This document shows, one piece after another, positions 16,800 through 23,655 of a stretch of 36,627 nucleotides of DNA. The stretch lies in assembly GCA_015206785.1 (NCBI GenBank), contig JADEZQ010000015.1:1-36627 (forward strand), in the 5' to 3' direction. Under the pieces are notes generated by a model. That model ran no database searches. It was given only the letters and a program-made list of their open reading frames with translations, and was not told where the DNA came from. The position numbers and the translations under genes are program-made. Each line of letters opens with the position of its first letter. Within the stretch, counting starts at the first letter, position 1. Source of the stretch: Quinella sp. 2Q5. GTDB lineage: Bacteria > Bacillota > Negativicutes > Selenomonadales > Selenomonadaceae.

Positions 16800-18038
16800 T
16801 TGAAAGCTCTGTACTTGGACTGCGCCGCGGGTATCAGCGGCAACATGTTCTTGGGCGCGTGCATTCAGCTGGGCGTGCCCGAAAAATATCTGCGCGGGGA
16901 ACTTGGCAAGCTCCGTCTGCCGCACGAATTCGACATGGAAATTTCCAACGCCATCAAGAACGGAATCGGCGCGGTGTATGTCGACGTCAAGCCCGCGAAA
17001 ATTTTTGACAGCGAAGGCGACCGCCCCAACGTCCGCCGCCTGCACCGACACGAGCACGCCGTCAATCACACGCACCGGACGTTTGCCGACATCAAAAAAA
17101 TTATCGACGCCGCTGAACTTTCCGACGCCGTCAAGAATCGTGCGCTTGCCGTGTTCAACGTCATTGCCCACGCGGAAGGCAAAGTTCATCAACGCCCCGC
17201 CGAAGCCGTCACCTTCCACGAGGTCGGCGCGATTGATTCCATCGTTGATATCGTCGGCTGCGCCATCTGTCTGGATTGGCTGGACGTGGAAAAAATTTTT
17301 GTCTCGCGAATCAACACCGGCAGCGGCTTCGTCAAATGTGCTCACGGTCTAATGCCGATACCTGCGCCCGCAACCGCCGAGCTGCTGAAAAATTTTCGGA
17401 CGTATCATTTCGGCGCGGAACGTGAGCTGACGACTCCGACGGGTGGAGCGATTGTCAACGCCCTCGCCGAATTCAGCGACGACCTGCCCGAAGATTTTAC
17501 GGCGGAGAAAATCGGCTACGGCGCGGGCACCTGGGACTTGGACATCGCCAACGTCCTGCGCGTGTATCTGGGCGAATACGGCGGGCGCGGCTCGCGTCAT
17601 CTCGTCAAGCTCGAAGCCAACATCGACGACATGAACCCGCAGATTTATGGCTGGCTCTATGAGCGGCTCTTCAATGCCGGTGCTCTGGACGTTTGGACGA
17701 CGCCCATCTACATGAAGAAGAATCGTCCCGCGCAGATGCTGAGCGTTTTGGTTGACGGCGAACACCGCGACATTTGCACGAAAATTATTTTCGAGGAGAC
17801 GACGACGATCGGTCTGCGCGTGATTGAGATTGCTCGCCGTGTGGAGGCTGTGCGGCGTATGGCGACGGTCACCACGAGCTTCGGCGACGTGCAATGCAAG
17901 GTCAGCGCGTTCGACGGCAAGATTGTTTCCATCACGCCCGAATACGAGGACTGCCGCCGCCTTGCCGAAAAAAATTCCGTGCCGCTCAAAGCCGTTTGGT
18001 TGGAGGCTCTGACGCGACTGGAAGCGCGGTTGGGTTGA
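16800..18038 (+). CDS. larC: Nickel-pincer cofactor biosynthesis protein LarC
   Basis: LarC inserts nickel, in a CTP-dependent step, into the pyridinium pincer cofactor used by lactate racemase and other LarA-type enzymes. The 412-residue product covers both LarC1 and LarC2 regions. It has LYLDCAAGISGNMFLGA at the N-terminus, a His-rich stretch RRLHRHEHAVNHTHRTF, FHEVGAIDSIVDIVG, PIPAPATAELL, LTTPTGGAI and IDDMNPQIYGWLYERL. It is one uninterrupted frame, whereas some LarC proteins need a ribosomal frameshift. The TTG at 16800 is preferred, with GGAGGG seven bases upstream. No larA, larB or larE is in the window. No promoter is obvious, so expression may depend on read-through of the pckA terminator. 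Confidence 0.9.
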   Translation: MKALYLDCAAGISGNMFLGACIQLGVPEKYLRGELGKLRLPHEFDMEISNAIKNGIGAVYVDVKPAKIFDSEGDRPNVRRLHRHEHAVNHTHRTFADIKKIIDAAELSDAVKNRALAVFNVIAHAEGKVHQRPAEAVTFHEVGAIDSIVDIVGCAICLDWLDVEKIFVSRINTGSGFVKCAHGLMPIPAPATAELLKNFRTYHFGAERELTTPTGGAIVNALAEFSDDLPEDFTAEKIGYGAGTWDLDIANVLRVYLGEYGGRGSRHLVKLEANIDDMNPQIYGWLYERLFNAGALDVWTTPIYMKKNRPAQMLSVLVDGEHRDICTKIIFEETTTIGLRVIEIARRVEAVRRMATVTTSFGDVQCKVSAFDGKIVSITPEYEDCRRLAEKNSVPLKAVWLEALTRLEARLG

Positions 18039-18063
18039 AAAATTTTTTGTCGTCGGGCATAAT
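18035..18063 (+). promoter_or_regulatory. Promoter of the ridA-ecfA1-ecfA2 operon
   Basis: TTGAAA (18035-18040) and CATAAT (18058-18063) are spaced 17 bases. The -35 overlaps the larC stop codon, and the ridA ATG lies 33 bases downstream. Confidence 0.65.
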
Positions 18064-18096
18064 GGCGGCGACACCATAAGAAACGAGGAATGCTCA

Positions 18097-18468
18097 ATGA
18101 GAACTATCCACACGAACAACGCGCCCGCGGCAGTCGGTCCCTACAGCCAGGCGATCAAGGTCAACGGCTTGCTCTACACGTCGGGGCAGATTGCAATCGA
18201 TCCGACCGTCGGCAAAATCGTCGCCACGACCATCGAAGGTCAAGCCGAGCAGTGTTGCAAAAATTTGGCGGCGATATTGGAGGCGGCGGGCTATGACTTC
18301 AGCGAGGTCTTCAAGACGACGTGCTTCCTTGCCGACATCGCAGACTTCGCCGCGTTCAATGCCGTCTACGAAAAATATTTCGTCAGCCGACCCGCGCGTT
18401 CATGCGTCGCCGTGAAAGATTTGCCTGCGGGCGCACTGTGCGAGATTGAGCTTATCGCGGCAAAATGA
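18097..18468 (+). CDS. ridA: RidA family enamine/imine deaminase
   Basis: RidA hydrolyses reactive 2-aminoacrylate and related enamines released by PLP enzymes, protecting metabolism. The 123-residue product has NAPAAVGPYSQAIKVNGLLYTSGQI at the N-terminus. The ligand-binding RPARSCVAVKDLP carries the key Arg, and the C-terminal CEIELIA carries the conserved Glu. Family members form trimers with active sites between subunits. An ACGAGGA site precedes the ATG. The stop overlaps the ecfA1 start as ATGA, so translation is coupled to the ABC ATPase genes, though no functional link is known. Confidence 0.93.
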   Translation: MRTIHTNNAPAAVGPYSQAIKVNGLLYTSGQIAIDPTVGKIVATTIEGQAEQCCKNLAAILEAAGYDFSEVFKTTCFLADIADFAAFNAVYEKYFVSRPARSCVAVKDLPAGALCEIELIAAK

Positions 18469-19277
18469 TTCGCGTTGAGGACGTTCGCCACGTTTACAAG
18501 ACGGCGGACGAGAGGGTTGCTCTTGACGGCGTGAGCTGCACGATTGACGACGGGGAGTTCGTCGCGATTATCGGCGTCAATGGTTCGGGCAAATCCACGC
18601 TGGCAAAACATTTCAACGCGCTGTTGCTGCCGACGTCGGGAAAAATTTTTGTCGACGGGCTCGACACTGCCGCCGCGGAAAACCTTTGGCACGTGCGCAA
18701 AAATATCGGCATGGTCTTCCAAAATCCCGACAGCGAGATTGTCGCCGCCATCGTGGAGGACGACGTCGCCTTCGGTCCGGAAAATCTCGGCATCGCGCCC
18801 GAAATGATCCGTCAGCGCGTGGACTTGGCTCTCGACGCCGTGAACATGAGCGGCTACAAAAATTTCGCGCCGAGCAAATTGAGCGGCGGGCAGAAGCAAC
18901 GCATCGCCATCGCCGGCGTGATTGCAATGCGCCCGAAAGTCATCGTCTTCGACGAACCGACGGCTATGCTCGACCCGCAAGGTCGCCGCGAAATTCTGCA
19001 GATGGTCAAACGTCTGCACGCGCAAGGTCTCACGATAATTTACATCACGCACTTCATGGAGGAGGCGGCGCAAGCTCAACGCGTGCTGGTCATGGACGGC
19101 GGGCGAATCGTTCGCGACGACACTCCGCGCGAAATTTTCACCGACACCAACGAAATGCGACGCCTCGGCTTCGACGTGCCCATCGCCGTTGAAATGTCGG
19201 ACAGACTTCGCAAGCGCGGCTTCAAGCTCCCGAAAAAAATTTTGACGGCGACAGAGCTGGCGGAGGCGTTGCAATGA
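18465..19277 (+). CDS. ecfA1: Energy-coupling factor transporter ATPase EcfA1 (CbiO family)
   Basis: This is one of two ATPases that power group II ECF vitamin/metal importers together with EcfT and exchangeable S subunits. The 270 residues contain the Walker A GVNGSGKST, the Q-loop GMVFQNPDSEIVA, the signature KLSGGQKQRIAIAG, the Walker B VIVFDEPTAMLD and the switch His in IIYITHF. The C-terminal extension (about 220-270) is typical of EcfA proteins. The stop overlaps the ecfA2 start by four bases, so the pair is made in equal amounts. Confidence 0.94.
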   Translation: MIRVEDVRHVYKTADERVALDGVSCTIDDGEFVAIIGVNGSGKSTLAKHFNALLLPTSGKIFVDGLDTAAAENLWHVRKNIGMVFQNPDSEIVAAIVEDDVAFGPENLGIAPEMIRQRVDLALDAVNMSGYKNFAPSKLSGGQKQRIAIAGVIAMRPKVIVFDEPTAMLDPQGRREILQMVKRLHAQGLTIIYITHFMEEAAQAQRVLVMDGGRIVRDDTPREIFTDTNEMRRLGFDVPIAVEMSDRLRKRGFKLPKKILTATELAEALQ

Positions 19278-20143
19278 TTTCGGTTCGGAACGTCGGCTAC
19301 ACTTACATGCGCGGCACGCCGTTCGAGAAGACCGCCCTGAAAAATATTTCGTTCGACGTGGCGGACGGTGAGGTCGTCGCGATTGCCGGGCACACGGGTT
19401 CGGGCAAGTCCACGCTGATTCAGCTTATGGCGGGGCTGATTGATTTGCAGAGCGGCGCGATTGAGATTGACGGCTTGAGCGTGGCGGACGGCGCGATTCG
19501 TCGCAAGGTCGGCATCGTCTTCCAATACCCTGAGCACCAGCTCTTCGAAGAGACCGTTGGTGACGACATCGCCTTCAGTCCGCGCAACTTCGGATTGAGC
19601 GACGAAGAAATTTCCGCGCGCGTGACTGAGGCAATGCGGCAAGTCGGGTTGGACGCGGCGTTGAAGTCGTCGTCACCGTTCGAGCTGTCGGGCGGTCAGC
19701 GGCGTCGCGTGGCAATCGCGGGAATCCTCGCGTTCAAGCCGAAGTATCTGATCCTCGACGAACCGACGGCAGGTTTGGATCCGCCCGCCAAAGAAAATCT
19801 CCTGCGCAATCTTTTCGACAAACCACGCGCCACGATAATTTTGGTCTCGCACAACATGGACGACATCGCACGCCTCGCCGACCGCGTCATCGTTTTGGCG
19901 CAGGGCGAAAACATTTTCACCGGCACGCCGCGCCAACTGTTTGCCCGCCAAGAAATTTTGCGCCGCGCAGGTCTTGAGCCGCCGCCCGTAATGAAACTGT
20001 TGCACGCGCTCGGAATAGACGCCGTTGCCCTGACAGCGGACGAAGCAGAAAAAATCATCGCCCGCAACCACCTTCCGCACCCGTTGAATCAGCCGATAAC
20101 ACGACCGCCCAAGGATGGGCGGTCGCCGGAGTTGGACGCGTGA
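19274..20143 (+). CDS. ecfA2: Energy-coupling factor transporter ATPase EcfA2, with a repeat-derived C-terminus
   Basis: This is the partner ATPase of EcfA1. The 289-residue frame shows Walker A GHTGSGKST, Q-loop GIVFQYPEHQLFE, signature ELSGGQRRRVAIAG, Walker B LILDEPTAGLD and the switch His in LVSHN. The last roughly 22 codons (from about 20075) and the stop lie inside repeat copy C: residues from about HPLNQPITRPPKDGRS onward are translated repeat, and the TGA sits in the loop of its second hairpin. The native C-terminus was therefore probably replaced or extended. The nucleotide-binding domain itself is complete. ecfT, which usually follows, is absent here. Confidence 0.92.
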   Translation: MISVRNVGYTYMRGTPFEKTALKNISFDVADGEVVAIAGHTGSGKSTLIQLMAGLIDLQSGAIEIDGLSVADGAIRRKVGIVFQYPEHQLFEETVGDDIAFSPRNFGLSDEEISARVTEAMRQVGLDAALKSSSPFELSGGQRRRVAIAGILAFKPKYLILDEPTAGLDPPAKENLLRNLFDKPRATIILVSHNMDDIARLADRVIVLAQGENIFTGTPRQLFARQEILRRAGLEPPPVMKLLHALGIDAVALTADEAEKIIARNHLPHPLNQPITRPPKDGRSPELDA

Positions 20144-20230
20144 TGCGTCCATCGACGGGGGAAGGCTCTTTTCTTTGCTACTTTCTTTTGAGCCGGCAAA
20201 AGAAAGTAGATCTAAACGCAAACGCAGTCA
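20075..20230 (+). repeat. Multi-hairpin intergenic repeat, copy C (overlaps the ecfA2 3' end)
   Basis: It starts ccgcacccgt and ends aacgcagtca. Hairpins: gaccgccc/gggcggtc around aaggat (20103-20124), ggacgc/gcgtcc around gtgat (20134-20150), and a 13-bp stem ctactttcttttg/caaaagaaagtag around agccgg (20178-20209). Compared with copy A the second and third stems carry paired changes that preserve pairing. The left third is inside the ecfA2 reading frame. Confidence 0.87.
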
Positions 20231-20323
20231 GACAGACATAACGACGTGAAGGCAACCGCCGTCGTCAACCGTCGCCCGCAACCGTCGCCCGTCAACAACA
20301 CTGAACAATCGGAGGAAAGTTTG

Positions 20324-21265
20324 ATGCCAAAAATTGCCGTGCTGATCCCCTGCTACAACGAAAGCCGCACCATTGCCAAGGTCGTGCGCGATTATCGCCA
20401 AGCCCTGCCCGATGCAACGATTTACGTCTACGACAACAATTCCACCGACGGCACTGACGAGATTGCCCGCCGCGCAGGAGCCGAAGTCCGCTACGAATAT
20501 CGCCAGGGCAAAGGCAATGTCATCCGCACGATGTTCCGCGAGATTGACGCCGACTGCTACCTCATGATTGACGGCGACGACACCTACCCCGCCGAGAACG
20601 CCCGCGAGATGTGTGATTTGGTCTTGAACGGCGCGGCAGATATGGTCATTGGCGACAGGCTCTCTTCCACGTACTTCACCGAGAACAAACGCCCCTTCCA
20701 CAACGTCGGCAATGTTATGGTGCGCAAATTCATCAATCTCTTCTGGCGGCCGAAGAATCCTATCCTGGACGTAATGACGGGTTATCGCGCCTTCAGCCCG
20801 CTGTTCGTGAAAACTTTTCCCGTGTTGAGCGAAGGCTTCGAGATTGAAACCGAAATGACGATTCACGCGCTGGACAAAAACTTTCTGCTCAAATCGTTGC
20901 CCGTGTCTTATCGCGACCGCCCCGCCGGTTCCGAAAGCAAGCTCAACACCTACGTCGACGGCGCGAAGGTTTTGCTGACGATCTTCAACCTTTACCGCGA
21001 CTATAAGCCGTTGCAATTCTTCGGCGTCGTTGCGGCTGTGCTGGCTATCGTCGCCTTTGGAATGTTTGTGCCCGTGCTGATGGACTATCTGCAAACGTCG
21101 CTGGTGCCGCGCTTCCCGACGCTCATCGTCAGCGGCTTCATGATGTCGGCTTCGCTGCTATCGTTCACTTGCGGGCTGATACTCGACACCATTGCCAAGG
21201 GCAACCGAAAAAATTTTGAGCTACAGATGAATCTGATCCGAATGACGTTGAGCGAGAGGAGCTGA
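20324..21265 (+). CDS. GT2 family polyprenyl-phosphate sugar transferase (DPM1/Ppm-like) with two C-terminal membrane helices
   Basis: This glycosyltransferase probably moves a sugar from a nucleotide donor to a lipid carrier at the inner face of the membrane. The 313 residues open with the GT-A fold (IAVLIPCYNE, VYDNNSTDGT). They carry the DxD-type metal site LMIDGDDTYPAE and the GEG-like EGFEIETEMTIHAL block typical of dolichyl-phosphate mannose/glucose synthases. Two hydrophobic segments (about 226-250 and 263-290) anchor the C-terminus. The ATG at 20324 has a GGAGGA site; an in-frame extension to 20246 begins just past the repeat and is not needed. The stop overlaps the next start (TGATG), showing translational coupling. 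Confidence 0.88.
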   Translation: MPKIAVLIPCYNESRTIAKVVRDYRQALPDATIYVYDNNSTDGTDEIARRAGAEVRYEYRQGKGNVIRTMFREIDADCYLMIDGDDTYPAENAREMCDLVLNGAADMVIGDRLSSTYFTENKRPFHNVGNVMVRKFINLFWRPKNPILDVMTGYRAFSPLFVKTFPVLSEGFEIETEMTIHALDKNFLLKSLPVSYRDRPAGSESKLNTYVDGAKVLLTIFNLYRDYKPLQFFGVVAAVLAIVAFGMFVPVLMDYLQTSLVPRFPTLIVSGFMMSASLLSFTCGLILDTIAKGNRKNFELQMNLIRMTLSERS

Positions 21266-23142
21266 TGACGATGCCGTTGATAGAATCAGGCGCGCCGGGC
21301 ATTCGCCCGATAGACCGACAGCAGATGCCGAGCGGGCCCGACAGTATTCACCGCAGGGACGACGGCTCATCGGGCGGCTTCCGTCCGCAGACGAACGTGA
21401 GCCTGCGCACGGCGATACGGGATATGGCGGCGACGCTCGGCAAGATCGGCGTGGAAGAACGCTTCGGTATACAGAAGTTGCCGCAGGAAGTCGGCGACGT
21501 CGTCCGAAATATTTTGCGCCAATCGCTGTCGGTGGAGGCGACGCTTGCCCGCGGTATCGGCTCGACAATCGAAAGCCAACGCTTCTCGGCGGATCAACTG
21601 ATGCTGTTCTCGCGGATGCTCATGCAGGTCGGCACGCTCGTCGAGAAGGGTTACTCGATGGAACTGAGCGACGAGACGCAGGCGTTGCTGTCGAACTTGA
21701 AGGCGTCACTTGTCGCCCGCGAAGGCGGCGAGGCTCTCGAACCCGTGTTGCTGTCGAAGGCGTCGTTCGAATTGCTCGATTCCAAAACCGCCGAACAACT
21801 TCCGCAGGCACTCTACGAAGTCTTATCTCAGCTGGCAACAGCACCTTCCGCCGCGCCACAAACTCAGCCGCCGACGTCGGACAGCTTCCAGTTCCTCAAG
21901 CAACTGGTGAAATTTTTCATGCCGCGTCCGGGCGTCGACATTCCGCCGACGGATCAACAGCCGCAACCGCAGTCGCCGACGCAGAGATTGTTGCAGTCGA
22001 TGTTCAAGAATTTTGGTGGACAACCAACGTCAACGCCTCAAGCTCAACCGCAATCACAACCGACATCAACGACGAACGTTCAGCCGCAAGCTCAGCAGAC
22101 GTCAACAACGACCGTTCAATCTCAAGCTCAGCCGCAATCACAACCGACATCAACGACGAACGTTCAGCCTCAAGCTCAGCCGACGTCAACGACCGTTCAG
22201 CCTCAAGCTCAACCGACGTCAACGAACGTTCAGCCGCAATCACAACCGACATCAACGACGACCGTTCAGCCGCAAGCTCAGCCGACGTCAACGAACGTTC
22301 AGCCTCAAGCTCAGCCGACGGCAGTGAACAGCGATTTCGTCGCGCGACAAATGGAAATACGCGAGCAGATGGATGTCGCAAAAACCACGCTCCTGCGCCA
22401 GCCGCTACAGAACACACCGCAGACGACCGACGCGCTCAAAGACCTGGCGCAATTCCTCCTGCGCAATTCGGAGATGTCACCGCGGGAAACCGTTATGTTG
22501 CAGAACTTCGTCAACAACACGCAGAAGATGATGCCCGAAGCTGAAGCCCGTCACCTGCAAAATCTCCTGCGGCTTTGCCAACAGAACGTGCCGCTCACCG
22601 TGCAACAGGCAGCCGTTCAACAGGATCTGCCGGACCTGCCGCGGCTGTGGGCGTTTATGCAGTTGTGCGATATGGCAAACCTCACGTCCAAGATGAATGC
22701 ACGAGCCTTCAAACGCGCAGGCAAAGACGTCGCCGACTTCGCAACCGCCATGACCAAGGCAATGAGCCCCGACAATTCCGTCGTGCAAAATCAGCGAACC
22801 TTCCAGATGATGATGCCGCTCTACATCGGCGAGAACGAACGCAGCTACCCGACCTACCTGAGCGTCTACGACGAAAAATCCCGCGACGCCGACGGCAACG
22901 AGAAGAAGGAAACTTGGTTGCGGCTGTGCGTGTTGACCGATCACATCGGCGCGGCAGAACTGATCTTCCGCATCTACGACAAATCCCAGCTGGACATGCG
23001 CTTCTACTTCTCGCGGCGCGATATCGCCCTGGAATTCGGCAACCTCTACGTCAATCAGCTCAAGCATTCGCTGAAGGATATGCCGCTCAACATCGGCGAG
23101 ATTCGCATCGGTGCCGTAGGCGAACGCATGGCAAGCGCGTGA
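21265..23142 (+). CDS. Large hypothetical protein with a Gln/Pro/Thr tandem-repeat linker
   Basis: The function of this 625-residue protein is not recognised. A helical N-terminal part (about 45-165) precedes a linker at about residues 253-352 made of roughly 11-residue units such as VQPQAQPTSTT. A C-terminal globular region (about 365-620) follows, with RSYPTYLSVYDEK, ETWLRLCVLTDHIGAAELIFRIYD and LRFYF-like strands before a final helix pair. The domain order (helical, Q/P-rich, C-terminal alpha-beta) recalls FliK hook-length control proteins, whose C-terminal domain has similar strand-helix spacing, but no flagellar gene is nearby. It is coupled to the glycosyltransferase by a TGATG overlap and ends at a terminator. 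There is no signal peptide. Confidence 0.7.
   Translation: MTMPLIESGAPGIRPIDRQQMPSGPDSIHRRDDGSSGGFRPQTNVSLRTAIRDMAATLGKIGVEERFGIQKLPQEVGDVVRNILRQSLSVEATLARGIGSTIESQRFSADQLMLFSRMLMQVGTLVEKGYSMELSDETQALLSNLKASLVAREGGEALEPVLLSKASFELLDSKTAEQLPQALYEVLSQLATAPSAAPQTQPPTSDSFQFLKQLVKFFMPRPGVDIPPTDQQPQPQSPTQRLLQSMFKNFGGQPTSTPQAQPQSQPTSTTNVQPQAQQTSTTTVQSQAQPQSQPTSTTNVQPQAQPTSTTVQPQAQPTSTNVQPQSQPTSTTTVQPQAQPTSTNVQPQAQPTAVNSDFVARQMEIREQMDVAKTTLLRQPLQNTPQTTDALKDLAQFLLRNSEMSPRETVMLQNFVNNTQKMMPEAEARHLQNLLRLCQQNVPLTVQQAAVQQDLPDLPRLWAFMQLCDMANLTSKMNARAFKRAGKDVADFATAMTKAMSPDNSVVQNQRTFQMMMPLYIGENERSYPTYLSVYDEKSRDADGNEKKETWLRLCVLTDHIGAAELIFRIYDKSQLDMRFYFSRRDIALEFGNLYVNQLKHSLKDMPLNIGEIRIGAVGERMASA
22021..22323 (+). 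repeat. In-frame coding tandem repeat (33-39 bp units)
   Basis: About eight imperfect units built around gttcagcctcaagctcagcc and gacgtcaacgac encode the Q/P/T/S linker. Unit lengths are multiples of three, so gain or loss keeps the frame. Longer near-identical blocks inside it suggest recent duplication. Confidence 0.88.
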
Positions 23143-23149
23143 ACATCTG

Positions 23150-23170
23150 CCCCCGCGACGGGGGTTTTTT
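23150..23170 (+). terminator. Rho-independent terminator
   Basis: cccccg (23150-23155) and cggggg (23159-23164) flank a 3-base loop, followed by six T. It ends the glycosyltransferase/repeat-protein operon. Confidence 0.88.
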
Positions 23171-23236
23171 GTTGGAGGAGAGCCGAAAAAATTTTTTCCT
23201 GCGCCGAAAATTTTCATGTCAAAGCTGAAATGAAAA

Positions 23237-23245
23237 TGATATAAT
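23237..23245 (+). promoter_or_regulatory. Extended -10 promoter of the 23272 cluster
   Basis: TGATATAAT contains a perfect TATAAT (23240-23245) with the TG extension. The -35 (tgtcaa, 23217-23222) is weak. It lies 26 bases before the first start codon. Confidence 0.6.
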
Positions 23246-23271
23246 TGCTCGAATGAAGGAGGCGGAAAATT

Positions 23272-23481
23272 TTGCTCAACATCTTGAAGAAAGCGTTTGA
23301 CAAATTCGACGGATTGATTATATTAGCGGCGGTGTTCCTGTTTGTGCATTTCGACTACGGGAACCTGTCGACCCTGGACAAGATTTACATCGCGTCGTTC
23401 GCGTTTTGGACGGTCACCAAACTGATTCGGCTCTACATCGTCTGTCGAAACGAGCGTGGTAAAAATAATTCGCGGGAGTGA
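23272..23481 (+). CDS. Small membrane protein, function unknown
   Basis: The 69-residue product has two hydrophobic segments (about 14-28 and 38-58) joined by a short loop with HFDYGNLSTLDK, and a basic C-terminus, suggesting a two-helix inner-membrane protein. No family is recognised. The start is a TTG with AAGGAGG nine bases upstream, directly behind a good -10 promoter. The downstream lipoprotein start lies five bases after the stop, so it is the first gene of the 23272-26389 cluster. Confidence 0.7.
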   Translation: MLNILKKAFDKFDGLIILAAVFLFVHFDYGNLSTLDKIYIASFAFWTVTKLIRLYIVCRNERGKNNSRE

Positions 23482-23485
23482 TTGA

Positions 23486-23647
23486 ATGAACAAATTTTTT
23501 CTGACGGTGCTCGTTGTGACGGCGTTTGTATTTGGCGGCTGCGGCGGTCAATCCGAACCCAAAGCTGACAGCGAGCCCGCAACCAACGCCGCCAAGACCG
23601 AGCGACATCGAAAACCGAAGCGACATCGAAGACCGGGGCGGCGGTAA
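23486..23647 (+). pseudogene. Lipoprotein leader, apparently frameshifted off the following metallo-beta-lactamase gene
   Basis: A 53-codon frame with a GGGAG site encodes a clear lipoprotein signal (MNKFFLTVLVVTAFVFGGC, lipobox Cys19) and a Ser/Pro/Ala linker, then turns into an Arg/His-rich tail and stops at 23645. The tail arises in a two-copy 18-bp repeat: the second unit (23611-23628) reads accgaagcg, while the first (23594-23610) reads accgagcg, one A short. Restoring one A at about 23601 makes both units read KTEATS or KTE-ATS-KTG and joins the leader in frame to the hydrolase at 23656. The intact gene would run 23486-24537. A sequencing or assembly error cannot be excluded. Confidence 0.8.
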
Positions 23648-23655
23648 ATGGCGAC

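Noticed and set aside
22021-22323. CRISPR array
   Set aside because: Units are contiguous, lack unique spacers and lie inside an open reading frame; it is a coding tandem repeat.
22004-22417. Minus-strand and +2-frame open frames through the tandem repeat
   Set aside because: They stay open only because repeated units contain no stop in those frames; no ribosome site or domain is present.
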